Below are positions 40,283 through 52,388 of a DNA stretch of 64,000 nt, piece after piece. Numbering within the stretch: the stretch's first letter is position 1; each line of letters begins with the position of its first letter. Source of the DNA: Gammaproteobacteria bacterium (GTDB lineage: Bacteria > Pseudomonadota > Gammaproteobacteria > JAADGQ01); contig WFXF01000082.1 of NCBI GenBank assembly GCA_015490755.1, positions 1 to 64,000 of the forward strand. The letters are read 5' to 3'. Under the pieces are notes generated by a model. The model was not told where the DNA came from. It made no database searches and was given only the letters and a program-made list of their open reading frames with translations. The position numbers and the translations under genes are program-made.

Positions 40283-40492
40283 TTACGACGCGAGTCGTAT
40301 CTCACTCGCCAGGAGACCTTTAGGGCCTGTCTCTATTTCATATTCTACTTTCTGGCCTTTTTTCAGTGTCTTGTAGCCTTCCATGGTTACAGCTGAAAAA
40401 TGTGCGAATACCTCCTCACCATCTCCTTCTTCCTGTTCGATAAAGCCGTAACCTTTGGCGTTGCTGAACCACTTTACTACTCCCTTTGCCAT
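40283..40492 (-). CDS. Cold-shock domain protein (CspA family)
   Basis: MAKGVVKWFSNAKGYGFIEQEEGDGEEVFAHFSAV. Confidence 0.96.
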   Translation of the reverse strand: MAKGVVKWFSNAKGYGFIEQEEGDGEEVFAHFSAVTMEGYKTLKKGQKVEYEIETGPKGLLASEIRLAS

Positions 40493-40836
40493 AGTCTTTT
40501 ACCTCTTTGTTATAAGTTACTTACCTGTAATCAAAAATAAATGGTGTAATTACCACCATTCACGTTTGTTTTCGGCTCGAAAATCAAATAGTTGAATTTT
40601 TATTTAAAATTTTATGGTGCTGCAAACCCATATCAAAATTAATATTGGATTGTCAAGGCGATAATACAACTGTTTGGTTGTAGGGTGTCAAGTTTTTTTA
40701 CATGTTTTTATCGTGTATGTAATTATTTTACAAAACATAGGGATAAGCCGACATAAGTTCATCATTATTGTACAGAAGCATTTTTGTGATAAAAATATGG
40801 AATATTCTCATCAAGTTTTGGTTATACTAAACAAAT

Positions 40837-41154
40837 ATGGAAGACGAAATGGATCATTTTAGTGATAGCTTGGCAGTAGCCGAAGCGCTGCCAAAATTGA
40901 AGCAGCCCTCTATGTACAGGGTTTTGTTGTTAAACGACGACTACACACCAATGGATTTTGTTGTGCATGTGCTAGAGACATTTTTCTTTATGGATATAGA
41001 GCAAGCGACAGCAGTGATGTTGCAAGTACATACTAAAGGTGTTGGTGTTTGCGGTACGTTTCCATATGAAATTGCGGAAACAAAAGTATCATTAGTTAAT
41101 GGATTTGCAAAGGAGAATGAACATCCACTGCAGTGCGCAATGGAAAAGAGTTAA
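40837..41154 (+). CDS. clpS: ATP-dependent Clp protease adapter ClpS
   Basis: [58 protein letters not shown]; precedes clpA. Confidence 0.97.
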   Translation: MEDEMDHFSDSLAVAEALPKLKQPSMYRVLLLNDDYTPMDFVVHVLETFFFMDIEQATAVMLQVHTKGVGVCGTFPYEIAETKVSLVNGFAKENEHPLQCAMEKS

Positions 41155-41183
41155 TGTTTAAATAACTATTTGAGAGGTTTTTT

Positions 41184-43478
41184 ATGTTAAGCAAGGAACT
41201 CGAATTTACGCTTAACCTGGCTTTCCATGAAGCTAGAGAACAGCGTTATGAATTTATGACAGTAGAGCAGCTTTTATTTGCCTTGCTTGATAACCCAAAA
41301 GTGGCAGCTGTGCTCAGGGCATGTCACGCTGATATCGATAAACTGAAAAAAAATATTCAGACATATATCAAAGAAAATACTTCCGTTCTTCCTGAAAAGG
41401 AGGAGAAAGAGACACAGCCCACGTTAGGTTTTCAGCGTGTATTGCAGCGTTCGGTTTTTCATGTTCAGTCTGCAGGTAAGAAAGAGGTTAATAGTACTAA
41501 TGTACTTATTGCAATCTTTGGTGAGCAGGAGTCACAAGCGGTTTATCTTCTTAATGAGCAAGGTATTACTCGACTGGACATTGTGAACTATGTTTCTCAC
41601 GGTATCACAAAGACACAAGAGAGTGACCAGGATAGTTCGGGGGCTGTGAAAGGGGCATTTAGTGGTTCGTCTTCCGCTTCAGATAAAGATGAAAAGGGTG
41701 CGGTGGCTGCAAAAAAACCGCTGGAAGCTTATGCTGTTAATTTAAATCAGTTGGCTAAAAAGGGTAAAATTGATCCTCTTGTCGGGCGAGAGTATGAGGT
41801 GCAGCGTACTATTCAGATCCTTTGTCGACGCCGAAAAAATAACCCTCTGTTAGTAGGGGAGGCGGGTGTAGGTAAAACCGCTATTGCTGAAGGTTTGGCA
41901 AAAATGATTGTTGATGGTGAAGTTCCTGATGTGATCGCAAATAGTACAATCTATTCACTGGATTTAGGGGCCTTGTTGGCAGGTACTAAGTATCGTGGTG
42001 ATTTCGAAAAGCGCTTGAAAGCTGTTTTAGGGCAGCTTAAGAAAGAAGAGGGCTCAATTCTCTTTATTGATGAAATTCATACAATTATCGGTGCAGGCTC
42101 TGCATCGGGCGGTGTGATGGATGCTTCAAATTTAATAAAGCCCGTTTTGGCAACAGGTGATTTGCGCTGTATGGGATCAACAACTTTTCAGGAGTACCGA
42201 GGCATTTTTGAGAAGGATCATGCATTAGCGCGTCGTTTTCAAAAAATTGATGTGAACGAACCTTCAGTTGAGGATACGATTAATATTTTACAGGGACTGA
42301 AATCTCGCTTTGAAGCACACCACAATATCAAGTATACCCGTGCGGCTTTAGAGTCGGCTGCCGAACTATCAGAGCGGTATATTACTGATCGTCATCTGCC
42401 TGATAAAGCAATTGATGTGATTGATGAAGCGGGCGCTAATCAACGGCTACTATCGCCTGCCAAGCGGAAAGCAACGATGGGTGTGAAAGAGATTGAAGAG
42501 GTTGTTGCTAAAATAGCACGAGTACCCACCCAAAGTGTCTCTAATTCAGATCGGGATAAACTACGTAATTTAGACCGAGATTTGAAAATGGTTGTTTATG
42601 GGCAGGATGAAGCGATAGATACTCTTGTTTCTGCTATTCGTATGTCGCGTTCAGGCTTGGGGAATGAGAAAAAACCGATCGCATCCCTATTATTTGCTGG
42701 ACCAACGGGGGTTGGTAAAACTGAGGTGACACGTCAACTTGCCCATTTTATGGGGGTTGAGCTGATACGGTTTGATATGTCTGAGTATATGGAGCGGCAC
42801 TCTGTTTCTCGTTTGATTGGTGCTCCTCCGGGGTATGTAGGTTATGACGAAGGTGGTTTGCTGACAGAAGCGGTTAATAAATCGCCCCATGCAGTACTGT
42901 TGCTGGATGAAATTGAAAAAGCACACCCTGATCTGTTTAACCTGTTATTGCAAGTAATGGATCATGGAACATTAACAGATAATAATGGCCGTAGAACTGA
43001 CTTTCGTAATGTAATTATGGTTATGACCAGCAATGCTGGTGCGGAGCTGATGACACGCTCTTCTATGGGGTTTACAACGCAAAATCATGCGACCGATGGT
43101 ATGGAGGCGATCAAAAGAGCATTTACTCCTGAGTTTCGCAATCGCCTGGATGCTGTTGTGCAGTTTAAATCACTTGAGAAACGCACAACACTTAATGTTG
43201 TTGATAAGTTCATTATTGAGCTTGAGGCACTTCTTGAGAAAAATGGTGTGACTCTTGATGTGGATGATTTGGCGCGTAGCTGGTTGGCCGATAAGGGGTA
43301 CGATCCTTTGATGGGCGCACGCCCGATGGAGCGTTTGATTCAGAATCGTATTAAAAAGCCTCTGGCAGAAGAGCTGTTATTTGGTCGCCTTGCTTCTGGT
43401 GGGCATTTACGCATCAGTATGGACGATGACGAGCTTTCATTTGAAATAAACGAGGCTGAGGAGCCGGTAGAGAGTTAG
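41184..43478 (+). CDS. clpA: ATP-dependent Clp protease ATP-binding subunit ClpA
   Basis: Two AAA modules ([32 protein letters not shown]) and a Clp N domain. Confidence 0.97.
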   Translation: MLSKELEFTLNLAFHEAREQRYEFMTVEQLLFALLDNPKVAAVLRACHADIDKLKKNIQTYIKENTSVLPEKEEKETQPTLGFQRVLQRSVFHVQSAGKKEVNSTNVLIAIFGEQESQAVYLLNEQGITRLDIVNYVSHGITKTQESDQDSSGAVKGAFSGSSSASDKDEKGAVAAKKPLEAYAVNLNQLAKKGKIDPLVGREYEVQRTIQILCRRRKNNPLLVGEAGVGKTAIAEGLAKMIVDGEVPDVIANSTIYSLDLGALLAGTKYRGDFEKRLKAVLGQLKKEEGSILFIDEIHTIIGAGSASGGVMDASNLIKPVLATGDLRCMGSTTFQEYRGIFEKDHALARRFQKIDVNEPSVEDTINILQGLKSRFEAHHNIKYTRAALESAAELSERYITDRHLPDKAIDVIDEAGANQRLLSPAKRKATMGVKEIEEVVAKIARVPTQSVSNSDRDKLRNLDRDLKMVVYGQDEAIDTLVSAIRMSRSGLGNEKKPIASLLFAGPTGVGKTEVTRQLAHFMGVELIRFDMSEYMERHSVSRLIGAPPGYVGYDEGGLLTEAVNKSPHAVLLLDEIEKAHPDLFNLLLQVMDHGTLTDNNGRRTDFRNVIMVMTSNAGAELMTRSSMGFTTQNHATDGMEAIKRAFTPEFRNRLDAVVQFKSLEKRTTLNVVDKFIIELEALLEKNGVTLDVDDLARSWLADKGYDPLMGARPMERLIQNRIKKPLAEELLFGRLASGGHLRISMDDDELSFEINEAEEPVES

Positions 43479-43508
43479 TGCGGTTGTACTAAATTATGTT
43501 CACCATCA

Positions 43509-43543
43509 AGGAAGCCCATGATATTTAATAATATCGGGCTTCC
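43509..43543. terminator. Hairpin between convergent clpA and infA
   Basis: AGGAAGCCC...GGGCTTCCT with an extended GATATT/AATATC stem. Confidence 0.75.
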
Positions 43544-43573
43544 TGCTGGTTTTTCGTATCTTGCCGAGTTTGG

Positions 43574-43792
43574 TTAACGGCCTCGGTAAGTGATGCGGCC
43601 TTTTGATAAATCATAGGGTGTTAGCTGAACAGTGACTTTGTCGCCCGTTAGTATGCGAATATAATGTTTTCGCATTTTTCCTGAAATGTGTGCTGTTACG
43701 ATATGACCATTTTCCAGTTCTACACGAAACATCGCGTTCGGAAGGGTGTCAATCACTGTTCCTTCCATTTCGATATGTTCTTCTTTCGCCAT
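43574..43792 (-). CDS. infA: Translation initiation factor IF-1
   Basis: [70 protein letters not shown]. Confidence 0.98.
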   Translation of the reverse strand: MAKEEHIEMEGTVIDTLPNAMFRVELENGHIVTAHISGKMRKHYIRILTGDKVTVQLTPYDLSKGRITYRGR

Positions 43793-43871
43793 TGATTACC
43801 CGCTTAGGTGTGTTTGTCAGTTTCTAAAAGAGGCGTATAGTGCCTGAATGTGCTGTTTTTATCAAAATTTT

Positions 43872-44579
43872 TCACTCATTAACGGCTTCATGATGAAAAT
43901 CTTCAATAATGCAATAACGATTTAGCAGTTTTAAAAATTCTGTACGGGGTATCTCTGTGGCACCTAAACTTTGCAAATGATCTGAGCGGATTTGGCAGTC
44001 GATTAATTTGATGTCTTGCTTTTGGAGTTGCTCGATTAATTTTACAAAGGCAACTTTAGATGCATTGGGTACACGATGAAACATAGATTCACCGAAAAAA
44101 ATTTGCCCCAGTACAATGCCATATACACCTCCAACCAACTCTCTATTTTGCCAAACTTCAACAGAGTGGGCGACCCCAAATTTGTGCAGTTCACTATAAG
44201 CATGGAGCATTTCCGGTGTAATCCAGGTGTCAGAGCTGTTTTTTCTGGGCGCTGCACAGGCCTTCATGACTTGGATAAATGCTTTATCGAAGGTGATTGT
44301 GAAACAGTTTTTATTAATGACTTTACGTAAGCTGCGAGAAATGATGAGTTCGTCAGGAAACAGAACAGCACGTGGGTCGGGTGACCACCATAAAATTGGT
44401 TCGCCTTTATTAAACCAGGGAAATATCCCATGACGATATGCTTGGGTAAGCCATTCAGGCGTTAATAATCCACCTGTTGCAAGCAACCCGTTGGGCTCTT
44501 TAAATGCTTGCTCGACGGGTGGGAATGGGTTGGCTGTTATCGCTTGTGGTTTGAGCCAGTAAAGTTTTTGGTTATTCAC
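43872..44579 (-). CDS. aat: Leucyl/phenylalanyl-tRNA-protein transferase
   Basis: FPPVEQAFKEPNGLLATGGLLTPEWLTQAYRHGIFPWFNKGEPILWWSPDPRAVLFP. Confidence 0.97.
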   Translation of the reverse strand: MNNQKLYWLKPQAITANPFPPVEQAFKEPNGLLATGGLLTPEWLTQAYRHGIFPWFNKGEPILWWSPDPRAVLFPDELIISRSLRKVINKNCFTITFDKAFIQVMKACAAPRKNSSDTWITPEMLHAYSELHKFGVAHSVEVWQNRELVGGVYGIVLGQIFFGESMFHRVPNASKVAFVKLIEQLQKQDIKLIDCQIRSDHLQSLGATEIPRTEFLKLLNRYCIIEDFHHEAVNE

Positions 44580-44601
44580 ATGAAAAAATAGATTGTTAAC
44601 A

Positions 44602-44892
44602 TCACTTTATCTGTTTAATCTCGGCCGCTACTTTATACAGGTTGTTTACGGGGGTGATACGTTTAACTTCAATAGTAGCATTAAGAGAGGGGGTTATTTT
44701 TGTTTCTGGAATGACGGAAATTTCCAGGATGGTGCCAACGGTGAGTGGTTGGTTTATCTGGAATAGCAAACCACTGGCACTAAGATCAATAACCTCTCCT
44801 TGTTGCATGGAGTTATTACTGTTTTCTCTGTAAGTGATTTCACACTTTGTCGGCACTCTAGGGAACTTTCTTCGCTCATCATCGCTTAGCAT
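44602..44892 (-). CDS. PilZ domain protein
   Basis: DERRKFPRVPTKCEITYRE...GEVIDLSASGLLFQINQPLTVGTILEISV. Confidence 0.85.
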   Translation of the reverse strand: MLSDDERRKFPRVPTKCEITYRENSNNSMQQGEVIDLSASGLLFQINQPLTVGTILEISVIPETKITPSLNATIEVKRITPVNNLYKVAAEIKQIK

Positions 44893-44985
44893 CGCGCATC
44901 CTTTCAATATGTTTTCAGCTCTTCCTTTTTCTGTTTGTAGAGACTTACTGCAAATAGATTGACTCACAAAGTGGGTATCGGCCGT

Positions 44986-45975
<990 letters not shown>

Positions 45976-45980
45976 TTATT

Positions 45981-46147
45981 CTAGGAGGCTATCGGACTTA
46001 GGAGGAATCTACTACGGCGGTGGGAAATCAGTCCATTTTTCCGGTTTTTTCGTTAAATAGATCCACTATTCGCCTCAAAATACCGAAAAACTGTCCTTGA
46101 TTTCCCACTCGCCTCGCTACGATTCCCTAAGTCCGACAGCCTCCTAG
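45981..46147. repeat. Long palindromic hairpin element, copy 2
   Basis: Starts CTAGGAGGCTATCGGACTTAGG, ends CCTAAGTCCGACAGCCTCCTAG; head in the opposite orientation to copy 1 shares TTTGAGGCGAATAGT..TCTATTTAACGAAAA. Confidence 0.9.
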
Positions 46148-47520
46148 CGTATGACAAGAAAGAATGCGCCATTACCGCGTTGAATATTAAGCAAAATACC
46201 TTTTTTACTATTATATTTAGTGGCTTTGCGCAGGTCTCCAATAGACCGTATTGGAGTGCGGTTAACGGAAGTGATGATGTCGCCAACGCGTAAGCCTTTT
46301 TTGGCCGCAGGGCTGCCACTTTCAATACCAACAATCTGTACACCTTCTACTTTACCAGCAAGCGGGTGATTGGGGTCAATTTTTCCTAATATTGCTCCTG
46401 CCAGCTGTTTGCCTAAGCCACTTGATTCAGCTTTTGCCTGTTTCGGTTCTTCAATGGTAATGCTGATTGATTTGCGTTTACCGTTACGGATAATATCTAT
46501 GCTGACTTTGCTGCCTACACGTAGTAAGCCGATTGCATTACGTAGTTGTGCTGCTCTGTGCACAGGTTTCCCATTAACAGCAGTGACAACATCACCAACC
46601 TTTAATCCGCCTTTATCCGCAGGTGAGTTTTCACCAACTTGGGCAATCACTGATCCGCTATAGCCCTCAATGCCAAGCGCCTCTGCAAGTTCATGTGTCA
46701 GGTCTTGTGCCGTGACTCCCAGGCGCCCCCTGTGGACTTCTCCATATTGAATCAACTGAGTCATGATGTCGTGAGCCATATCGCTGGGGATGGCAAAGCC
46801 AATGCCCACACTGCCACCTGCTCCAATAATGGCTGTATTGATACCAATTAATTGGCCATTGAGGTCAACAAGAGCACCACCCGAGTTTCCCGGATTGATC
46901 GAAGCATCGGTTTGAATAAAGTTCTCATAACCTTCAATACCCAGACCAGAGCGCCCTAAAGCACTAATGATGCCGGAAGTGACCGTTTGCTCGAGCCCAA
47001 AAGGGTTGCCGATAGCGACAACAAAGTCACCGACTTGAAGTGTACTGGAATTTGCCATTGTGAGTTCTGAAAGATTTTTGGCCTCAATTTGAACAACAGC
47101 AAGATCAGATTCAGGGTCAAAGCCGATTACTTTGGCTTCAAAGTGGCGCTTGTCATGCAGTGTCACGGTAATTTTATCAGCGTTGGCAATGACGTGATTG
47201 TTGGTAAGGATATAGCCTTTTTTTGCATTAACAATAACACCAGACCCTAAGCTTTGTCGGGTTTTCTTTTGGGGCAGCTCAGGAATATTAAAGAAGCGAC
47301 GAAAAAATGGGTCGTTGAGTAGAGGGTTTTGTTTAACTTTTACTTGGGATTGTGTGGATATATTTACAACCGCTGGCATAACCTGCTCAAGCATAGGGGC
47401 AAGAGTAGGTCGCCCATTATCGTTCAAAAGTAAAGGGAGGGCTGCACTGGTCGTCATTGAATAGACAATCAAAAAGAGAGTAAGCACTAACCCTGATACT
47501 TTAAGTGACTGTATTTTCAT
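46144..47520 (-). CDS. Do-family (DegP/DegQ-like) periplasmic serine endopeptidase with two PDZ domains
   Basis: LTNNHVIANADKITVTL, DLAVVQIE, QTDASINPGNSGGALVDLNGQLIGINTAI, two PDZ domains. Confidence 0.96.
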   Translation of the reverse strand: MKIQSLKVSGLVLTLFLIVYSMTTSAALPLLLNDNGRPTLAPMLEQVMPAVVNISTQSQVKVKQNPLLNDPFFRRFFNIPELPQKKTRQSLGSGVIVNAKKGYILTNNHVIANADKITVTLHDKRHFEAKVIGFDPESDLAVVQIEAKNLSELTMANSSTLQVGDFVVAIGNPFGLEQTVTSGIISALGRSGLGIEGYENFIQTDASINPGNSGGALVDLNGQLIGINTAIIGAGGSVGIGFAIPSDMAHDIMTQLIQYGEVHRGRLGVTAQDLTHELAEALGIEGYSGSVIAQVGENSPADKGGLKVGDVVTAVNGKPVHRAAQLRNAIGLLRVGSKVSIDIIRNGKRKSISITIEEPKQAKAESSGLGKQLAGAILGKIDPNHPLAGKVEGVQIVGIESGSPAAKKGLRVGDIITSVNRTPIRSIGDLRKATKYNSKKGILLNIQRGNGAFFLVIR

Positions 47521-47656
47521 GATAACTCTTCCTGGAAAGTGATTGTAGCTGTGTTCAGTATGAACTTTGAACGATATAAAAGTTCATTACATGTCAATTG
47601 CTATATAAGTCTGCCTGAATTATTACAGGCAGACTTAAATACAAATTTAAGTGTTG

Positions 47657-47986
47657 TTAATTAGCCGCATGTTTGGCTGTAGCGTTTTTAACCATATTTT
47701 GTAAATCACCGCGTTGATAAAGTTCCATGGTGATGTCGCAGCCGCCGATCAATTCACCATCAATGTAAATTTGTGGAAATGTTGGCCAGTCAGAAAATTT
47801 CGGCAGGTTTTTGTAGATTTCAGGCTCTTCAAAAATATTGATATACGCAAACTCTTCTCCACATGCTTTTAGAGCTTCTGAAGAGCGGCTGGAAAAACCA
47901 CATTGTGGAAATTGTGGTGTGCCTTTCATAAAAATAATGACGGCATTACTTTCGACCAATTGTTTGATTTGATCCATGATGTCCAT
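47657..47986 (-). CDS. grxD: Grx4 family monothiol glutaredoxin
   Basis: VIIFMKGTPQFPQCGFSSRSSEALKACGEEFAYINIFEEPEIYKNLPKFSDWPTFPQIYIDGELIGGCDI. Confidence 0.97.
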   Translation of the reverse strand: MDIMDQIKQLVESNAVIIFMKGTPQFPQCGFSSRSSEALKACGEEFAYINIFEEPEIYKNLPKFSDWPTFPQIYIDGELIGGCDITMELYQRGDLQNMVKNATAKHAAN

Positions 47987-48097
47987 AAGTTACCTCTCAA
48001 TATTATAAAATGACGATTAAAACTGCATTGCAGTATACCTACTTATTAGTGGATTAAAAATGGGGTGAATTGCAGGCATTATTGAGCTTTGTTTATA

Positions 48098-48799
48098 TCA
48101 GTAATAGCCCGCCCGCGCGCAGACCCAGACATCCACCCGTTCAACTCCACTATTGATCAACTCCTTGGCCAACAGTTCAACTGTCGTGCCAGTCGTCATC
48201 ACATCATCAAATAGCGCAACATGTGATGCGTCGATTTCTTTGCTGATCTGGAACGCATTTTTCAAATTTTCATGGCGCTGTGTGGCGGTAAGGTCAGCTT
48301 GTTTAGGCGTGTGCCGGATACGTTGGCATGAGTGGTAGTCAATGGGAATGTTGAGTGACTTGGCGATTGGTCTCACTAATTCGAGAGATTGATTAAAGCC
48401 ACGCTCACGAATTCGTTTGGGGTGCAAGGGAACGGGAATGATGATGTCAGGTTTGGTGATTTTGGGTTGATTAAACTGGTGTGACATCAGTTCGCCTAAT
48501 AAACGTGCATAAGCAAGTTTCTTTGAATACTTCACTTGCTGGATCATATAGTCCAGTGGTGGTGCGTAATTAAAGGGTGCTATGCAATGAGTGTATGCCG
48601 GAGGCTTTTTCTGGCATGTTCCGCAAAGTTGATTCATTTGCAGGGGTAATGCGCAACGCGGACAGGTGTGAAGCTGAAAGGGGAGGTCATCACAGCAGCC
48701 AAGACAGAGGTCGAACTCTGTTTTTGAATCAGCATTGCACAGTAGACAGCGGGGTGGAAAAAGATTGTTTTGTAGTTTTTTTAGCCAGTTGTAAACCAT
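48098..48799 (-). CDS. comF: ComF family phosphoribosyltransferase-like protein
   Basis: Zn-finger CLLCNADSK...CPRCALPL..CGTCQKKPP; PRTase motif HVALFDDVMTTGTTVELLAKEL. Start at the internal ATG (MVYNWLKK). Confidence 0.92.
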   Translation of the reverse strand: MVYNWLKKLQNNLFPPRCLLCNADSKTEFDLCLGCCDDLPFQLHTCPRCALPLQMNQLCGTCQKKPPAYTHCIAPFNYAPPLDYMIQQVKYSKKLAYARLLGELMSHQFNQPKITKPDIIIPVPLHPKRIRERGFNQSLELVRPIAKSLNIPIDYHSCQRIRHTPKQADLTATQRHENLKNAFQISKEIDASHVALFDDVMTTGTTVELLAKELINSGVERVDVWVCARAGYY

Positions 48800-48884
48800 A
48801 GTTATTCTCCCTGGTTGACAGCGTTTTGCATTCCTTGCATAGTTGGCCGCTTTACGATAGCAGAAATTCAAGTCGGAGCGCAGC

Positions 48885-49916
48885 ATGGCAGACCAAACTT
48901 ATCAACGCATTAATAAACTGACCGAGCGTTTATTAGGCGGGGGGAAAATGTCAGTTGAAGAGGGGGGCTGGATGATTCGTCTGGCTGACCAGTATCTGTC
49001 ATCACTCATGGCGGGAGCGGATCGTTTGCGCCGTACATTCCGGGGTAATGATATTGAAGCATGTGCAATTTCAAATATTCGTTCAGGAAACTGTTCGGAA
49101 GATTGTACCTTCTGCTCTCAAAGCGCGCACCATGATGGGCAAGCACCCACATATAACTATATTCCCGTCGAAAATGTGGCGACTCAAGCCAGAAAAGCAC
49201 GCAGTTGGGGGACGACTGATTTAGGTATTGTCTCTAAAGGGTGGGGTGTTCGTTCTGATAAAGAGCGTGAGCAAATGCGTGAATATCTAAATGCGCTAAA
49301 AGGTAGTTCAGACATTGGTCGCTGTGCGAGCGTGGGCGTGCTGGACAAAGAGACCGCGATTGACCTCAAAAATATGGGGCTGGAAAATTACCATCATAAT
49401 TTGGAAACGGCCGAGAGCTTTTTTTCTAATATCTGTACTACACACTCTTTTCAAGAGAATATTGATACGCTTAAGCATGCACGCGACGCAGGTCTGAAGG
49501 TCTGCTCAGGTGGTATTTTAGGGATGGGTGAAAATTTGGATCAACGTGTCGAACTGGCTGAAACACTGCGTGATCTGGAGATTGATTCAGTGCCATTGAA
49601 TTTTCTTGTTCCACAAAAAGGAACGCCACTGGAAAATATCACTCCGATGGCACCGATGGAGATCCTGAAAACAATTGCTGTGTATCGTTTTATGTTGCCT
49701 CAGGCAGAAATTCGTATTGCTGGCGGTCGTCCTTTTCTACGTGATTTACAGTCAATGGTATTCATGGCAGGTGCTTCGGCTGTGATGATTGGTGACTATC
49801 TGACCACGAATGGGCGACAGGTCGAAGATGATTTGCAAATGCTGAAAGATCTTGGCGTTGTGGTTCGTGGGGATACACAAAAACGTCGAAAGTCTGTCTG
49901 TTCGAATGCAGCGTAA
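48885..49916 (+). CDS. bioB: Biotin synthase
   Basis: SNIRSGNCSEDCTFCSQSAHH radical-SAM motif; NLETAESFFSNICTTHSFQENIDTLKHARDAGLKVCSGGILGMGE. Confidence 0.98.
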   Translation: MADQTYQRINKLTERLLGGGKMSVEEGGWMIRLADQYLSSLMAGADRLRRTFRGNDIEACAISNIRSGNCSEDCTFCSQSAHHDGQAPTYNYIPVENVATQARKARSWGTTDLGIVSKGWGVRSDKEREQMREYLNALKGSSDIGRCASVGVLDKETAIDLKNMGLENYHHNLETAESFFSNICTTHSFQENIDTLKHARDAGLKVCSGGILGMGENLDQRVELAETLRDLEIDSVPLNFLVPQKGTPLENITPMAPMEILKTIAVYRFMLPQAEIRIAGGRPFLRDLQSMVFMAGASAVMIGDYLTTNGRQVEDDLQMLKDLGVVVRGDTQKRRKSVCSNAA

Positions 49917-49920
49917 TTAG

Positions 49921-51096
49921 GTGGGTCAGGCGGTGTCACTCATCGATTCATTACACGAATCACTATCGCTGAAAAAATCACAAAATCTCTATCGTCATCG
50001 ACGAATTGTATCTTCACCTCAAGGAGCTGAAATAGTCGTTGATGGTCAGTCGGTGCTCTCATTTTGCAGTAATGATTATTTAGGATTGGCCAGTCACCCT
50101 GATGTCATTGCTGCATTGCAAGAGGGGGCATCGGCTTATGGCGTGGGAAGTGGGGCATCTCACCTGGTTACGGGGCACAGCTGTGCGCATCATGAACTGG
50201 AAAATGCACTGGCAAAATGGACAGGGCGTGAGCGAGCCTTGCTGTTTTCATCGGGGTATATGGCGAATATCGGAGTAATTTCAGCACTTTGTCAGCGCCA
50301 TGACGTAGTATTGCAGGATCGTCTCAATCATGCCTCTTTATTAGATGGTGCCCGATTGGCTGGAGCACAGTTGAAGCGTTACGCTCATAACGATTGTGAT
50401 GCACTGACGCAGCGTTTGGTTAAATGTCATGGATCAGCACTCGTGGTGAGTGATGGAGTGTTCAGTATGGATGGCGATGTGGCGCCTTTGTCTGAAATGG
50501 CCGCGCTTGTCAAAATGCATGATGCTGTTTTAATGGTGGATGATGCTCACGGCTTTGGTGTGCTCGGTCAGCAAGGGCGCGGGGTGGTGGACCATTTTAA
50601 GCTGAACAGTAATGATGTTCCGATTCTGGTCGGTACATTAGGTAAATCATTCGGGACTTTTGGTGCTTTTGTCGCAGGCAGTGAAGCACTCATTGAAACA
50701 CTGATCCAGCAAGCTCGCAGCTATATCTATACAACAGCAATACCACCGGCGGTCGCATACGCAACGCTCACCAGTTTGGAGCTATTAAAAAATGATGATT
50801 GGCGACGAGATCACTTGAATATGCTGATTACCCATTTCCGTCAAAGAGCGATAGAAGCAGGATTGCCACTATCTGATTCTCAAACAGCAATACAACCATT
50901 GATTGTGGGAGATAGCGAACGGGCTGTTGTGTTGAGTGAAGCACTATTGGAACAAGGTATTTTAGTTAGTGCCATTCGCCCCCCGACAGTGCCTAAGGGA
51001 ACCGCTCGCTTGCGTGTAACTTTATGTGCAGCGCACACGAAAGCACATGTGGAGCATTTATTGGATCTATTGGCTAAACTATTATCGGACTGTTAA
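49921..51096 (+). CDS. bioF: 8-amino-7-oxononanoate synthase (GTG start)
   Basis: [68 protein letters not shown]. Confidence 0.97.
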   Translation: MGQAVSLIDSLHESLSLKKSQNLYRHRRIVSSPQGAEIVVDGQSVLSFCSNDYLGLASHPDVIAALQEGASAYGVGSGASHLVTGHSCAHHELENALAKWTGRERALLFSSGYMANIGVISALCQRHDVVLQDRLNHASLLDGARLAGAQLKRYAHNDCDALTQRLVKCHGSALVVSDGVFSMDGDVAPLSEMAALVKMHDAVLMVDDAHGFGVLGQQGRGVVDHFKLNSNDVPILVGTLGKSFGTFGAFVAGSEALIETLIQQARSYIYTTAIPPAVAYATLTSLELLKNDDWRRDHLNMLITHFRQRAIEAGLPLSDSQTAIQPLIVGDSERAVVLSEALLEQGILVSAIRPPTVPKGTARLRVTLCAAHTKAHVEHLLDLLAKLLSDC

Positions 51097-51133
51097 ATAG
51101 TAGTGATAAATTTTGAATATGTTTCTGGCGGTG

Positions 51134-52276
51134 TCAGCAGCCAGGGATTAAACCGTTCGCACACTTGCTTTCTATGCCTGCGATATTAGAGTTTTGTGAA
51201 GGATCCCAGTATACATCCCATTCATAGCTCATTATATCGGCGGCCCCTCCATCAACATAACTGTATGAGCCTTCCTGGTAGTCCCATGTATTGATATCAC
51301 GATCTTGCCAGCAGTGTTCAATACCCTCTATTGTTGTTTGTGAATTACTGCATTGAGTATAGGTATAGCGTCCACCTGTGATGTTAGGGGTGAAGTTAGA
51401 TGATCCTGATGCGGGATGGCTGATTGTGATTGTACTGTCAATCATCTGAAAGTCCCCCGCTGTGGGGTCAAAGTCAGGCATGTCAGGGTCGGTGATGGTT
51501 AGTGTGTTGATGATGCTTCCAGTGGTTGTATCATCACTATAGGTGATTGAGCTCATATCCAGAACAAAGTTTTGAACCATGTCGGACTCATTAATTTTCT
51601 GAGTAATTTTTGGCTTGAAAAGAAATTGATCTTTTAGGAACTCTGAGCAATATTGATCTGAATTGTCACAACTCCAGGTTTGTGTTGTTGAGTTCCAGGT
51701 GCCTCCCATTATTTGCCGCATAATGACTTTAGTGGGGTCAGCGGTACCATTGCCAGTGTAGTCAAAATCTCGAGAAGGGTTAATACCAAGAGGATCCCAG
51801 CCGTTTCCACTTTGGTCTTCTAATGTGACTGAACCCCAACTCATTATTCTGGAGGGTCTGCCACCACTTGTAGACTCATAAGAAAAAATGCGCGGGATAT
51901 AGCTTTCCATCGCAAATCCTGTGCTTGGGTCACCAACAATCATATGCCAATATCTTTCAAAGGTAACGGGATCAGTGTATGTGCCTTGAAAAAATGGTGT
52001 GGTATCAGGGTCTGATTCAGCAGTATAAGCAATGGGGGATATACCACAGTCACCCAGAAGGTAGGTAGGTACGTTACTCATATTGCATGCCCCAGGGTAA
52101 AAATAACTATTATTTGATCCTAGATTGAAGTTTAAGGTCATTTCACCCAGCGCGTACTCTGGGATTAACAGAAGAAGCAATGGTAAGGTTTTGAGCAGTA
52201 ATTGAGTGACAGCGTTCTTTTTTTTATTCAAGGCAGGTACAAACATCAGTTCCTTGCTTTGAGTTAAAAGTTTCAT
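51134..52276 (-). CDS. Uncharacterised secreted protein, tandem paralog A
   Basis: MTLNFN...TPFFQGTYTDPVTFERYWHMIVGDPSTGFAMESY...SGNGWDPLGINPSRDFDYTGNGTADPTKVIMRQIMGGTW...; C-terminal CANGLIPGC. Confidence 0.88.
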   Translation of the reverse strand: MKLLTQSKELMFVPALNKKKNAVTQLLLKTLPLLLLLIPEYALGEMTLNFNLGSNNSYFYPGACNMSNVPTYLLGDCGISPIAYTAESDPDTTPFFQGTYTDPVTFERYWHMIVGDPSTGFAMESYIPRIFSYESTSGGRPSRIMSWGSVTLEDQSGNGWDPLGINPSRDFDYTGNGTADPTKVIMRQIMGGTWNSTTQTWSCDNSDQYCSEFLKDQFLFKPKITQKINESDMVQNFVLDMSSITYSDDTTTGSIINTLTITDPDMPDFDPTAGDFQMIDSTITISHPASGSSNFTPNITGGRYTYTQCSNSQTTIEGIEHCWQDRDINTWDYQEGSYSYVDGGAADIMSYEWDVYWDPSQNSNIAGIESKCANGLIPGC

Positions 52277-52388
52277 AAAACAGCCCGCCTGTCTAAATAA
52301 TCTCTCAGGACGTAATCTACAGTGATGGTTCTGTTGAACTCGTTTATTTATTTATCGGCTGTTCAGTGAAAAGCTAACAGCTGAAAGA

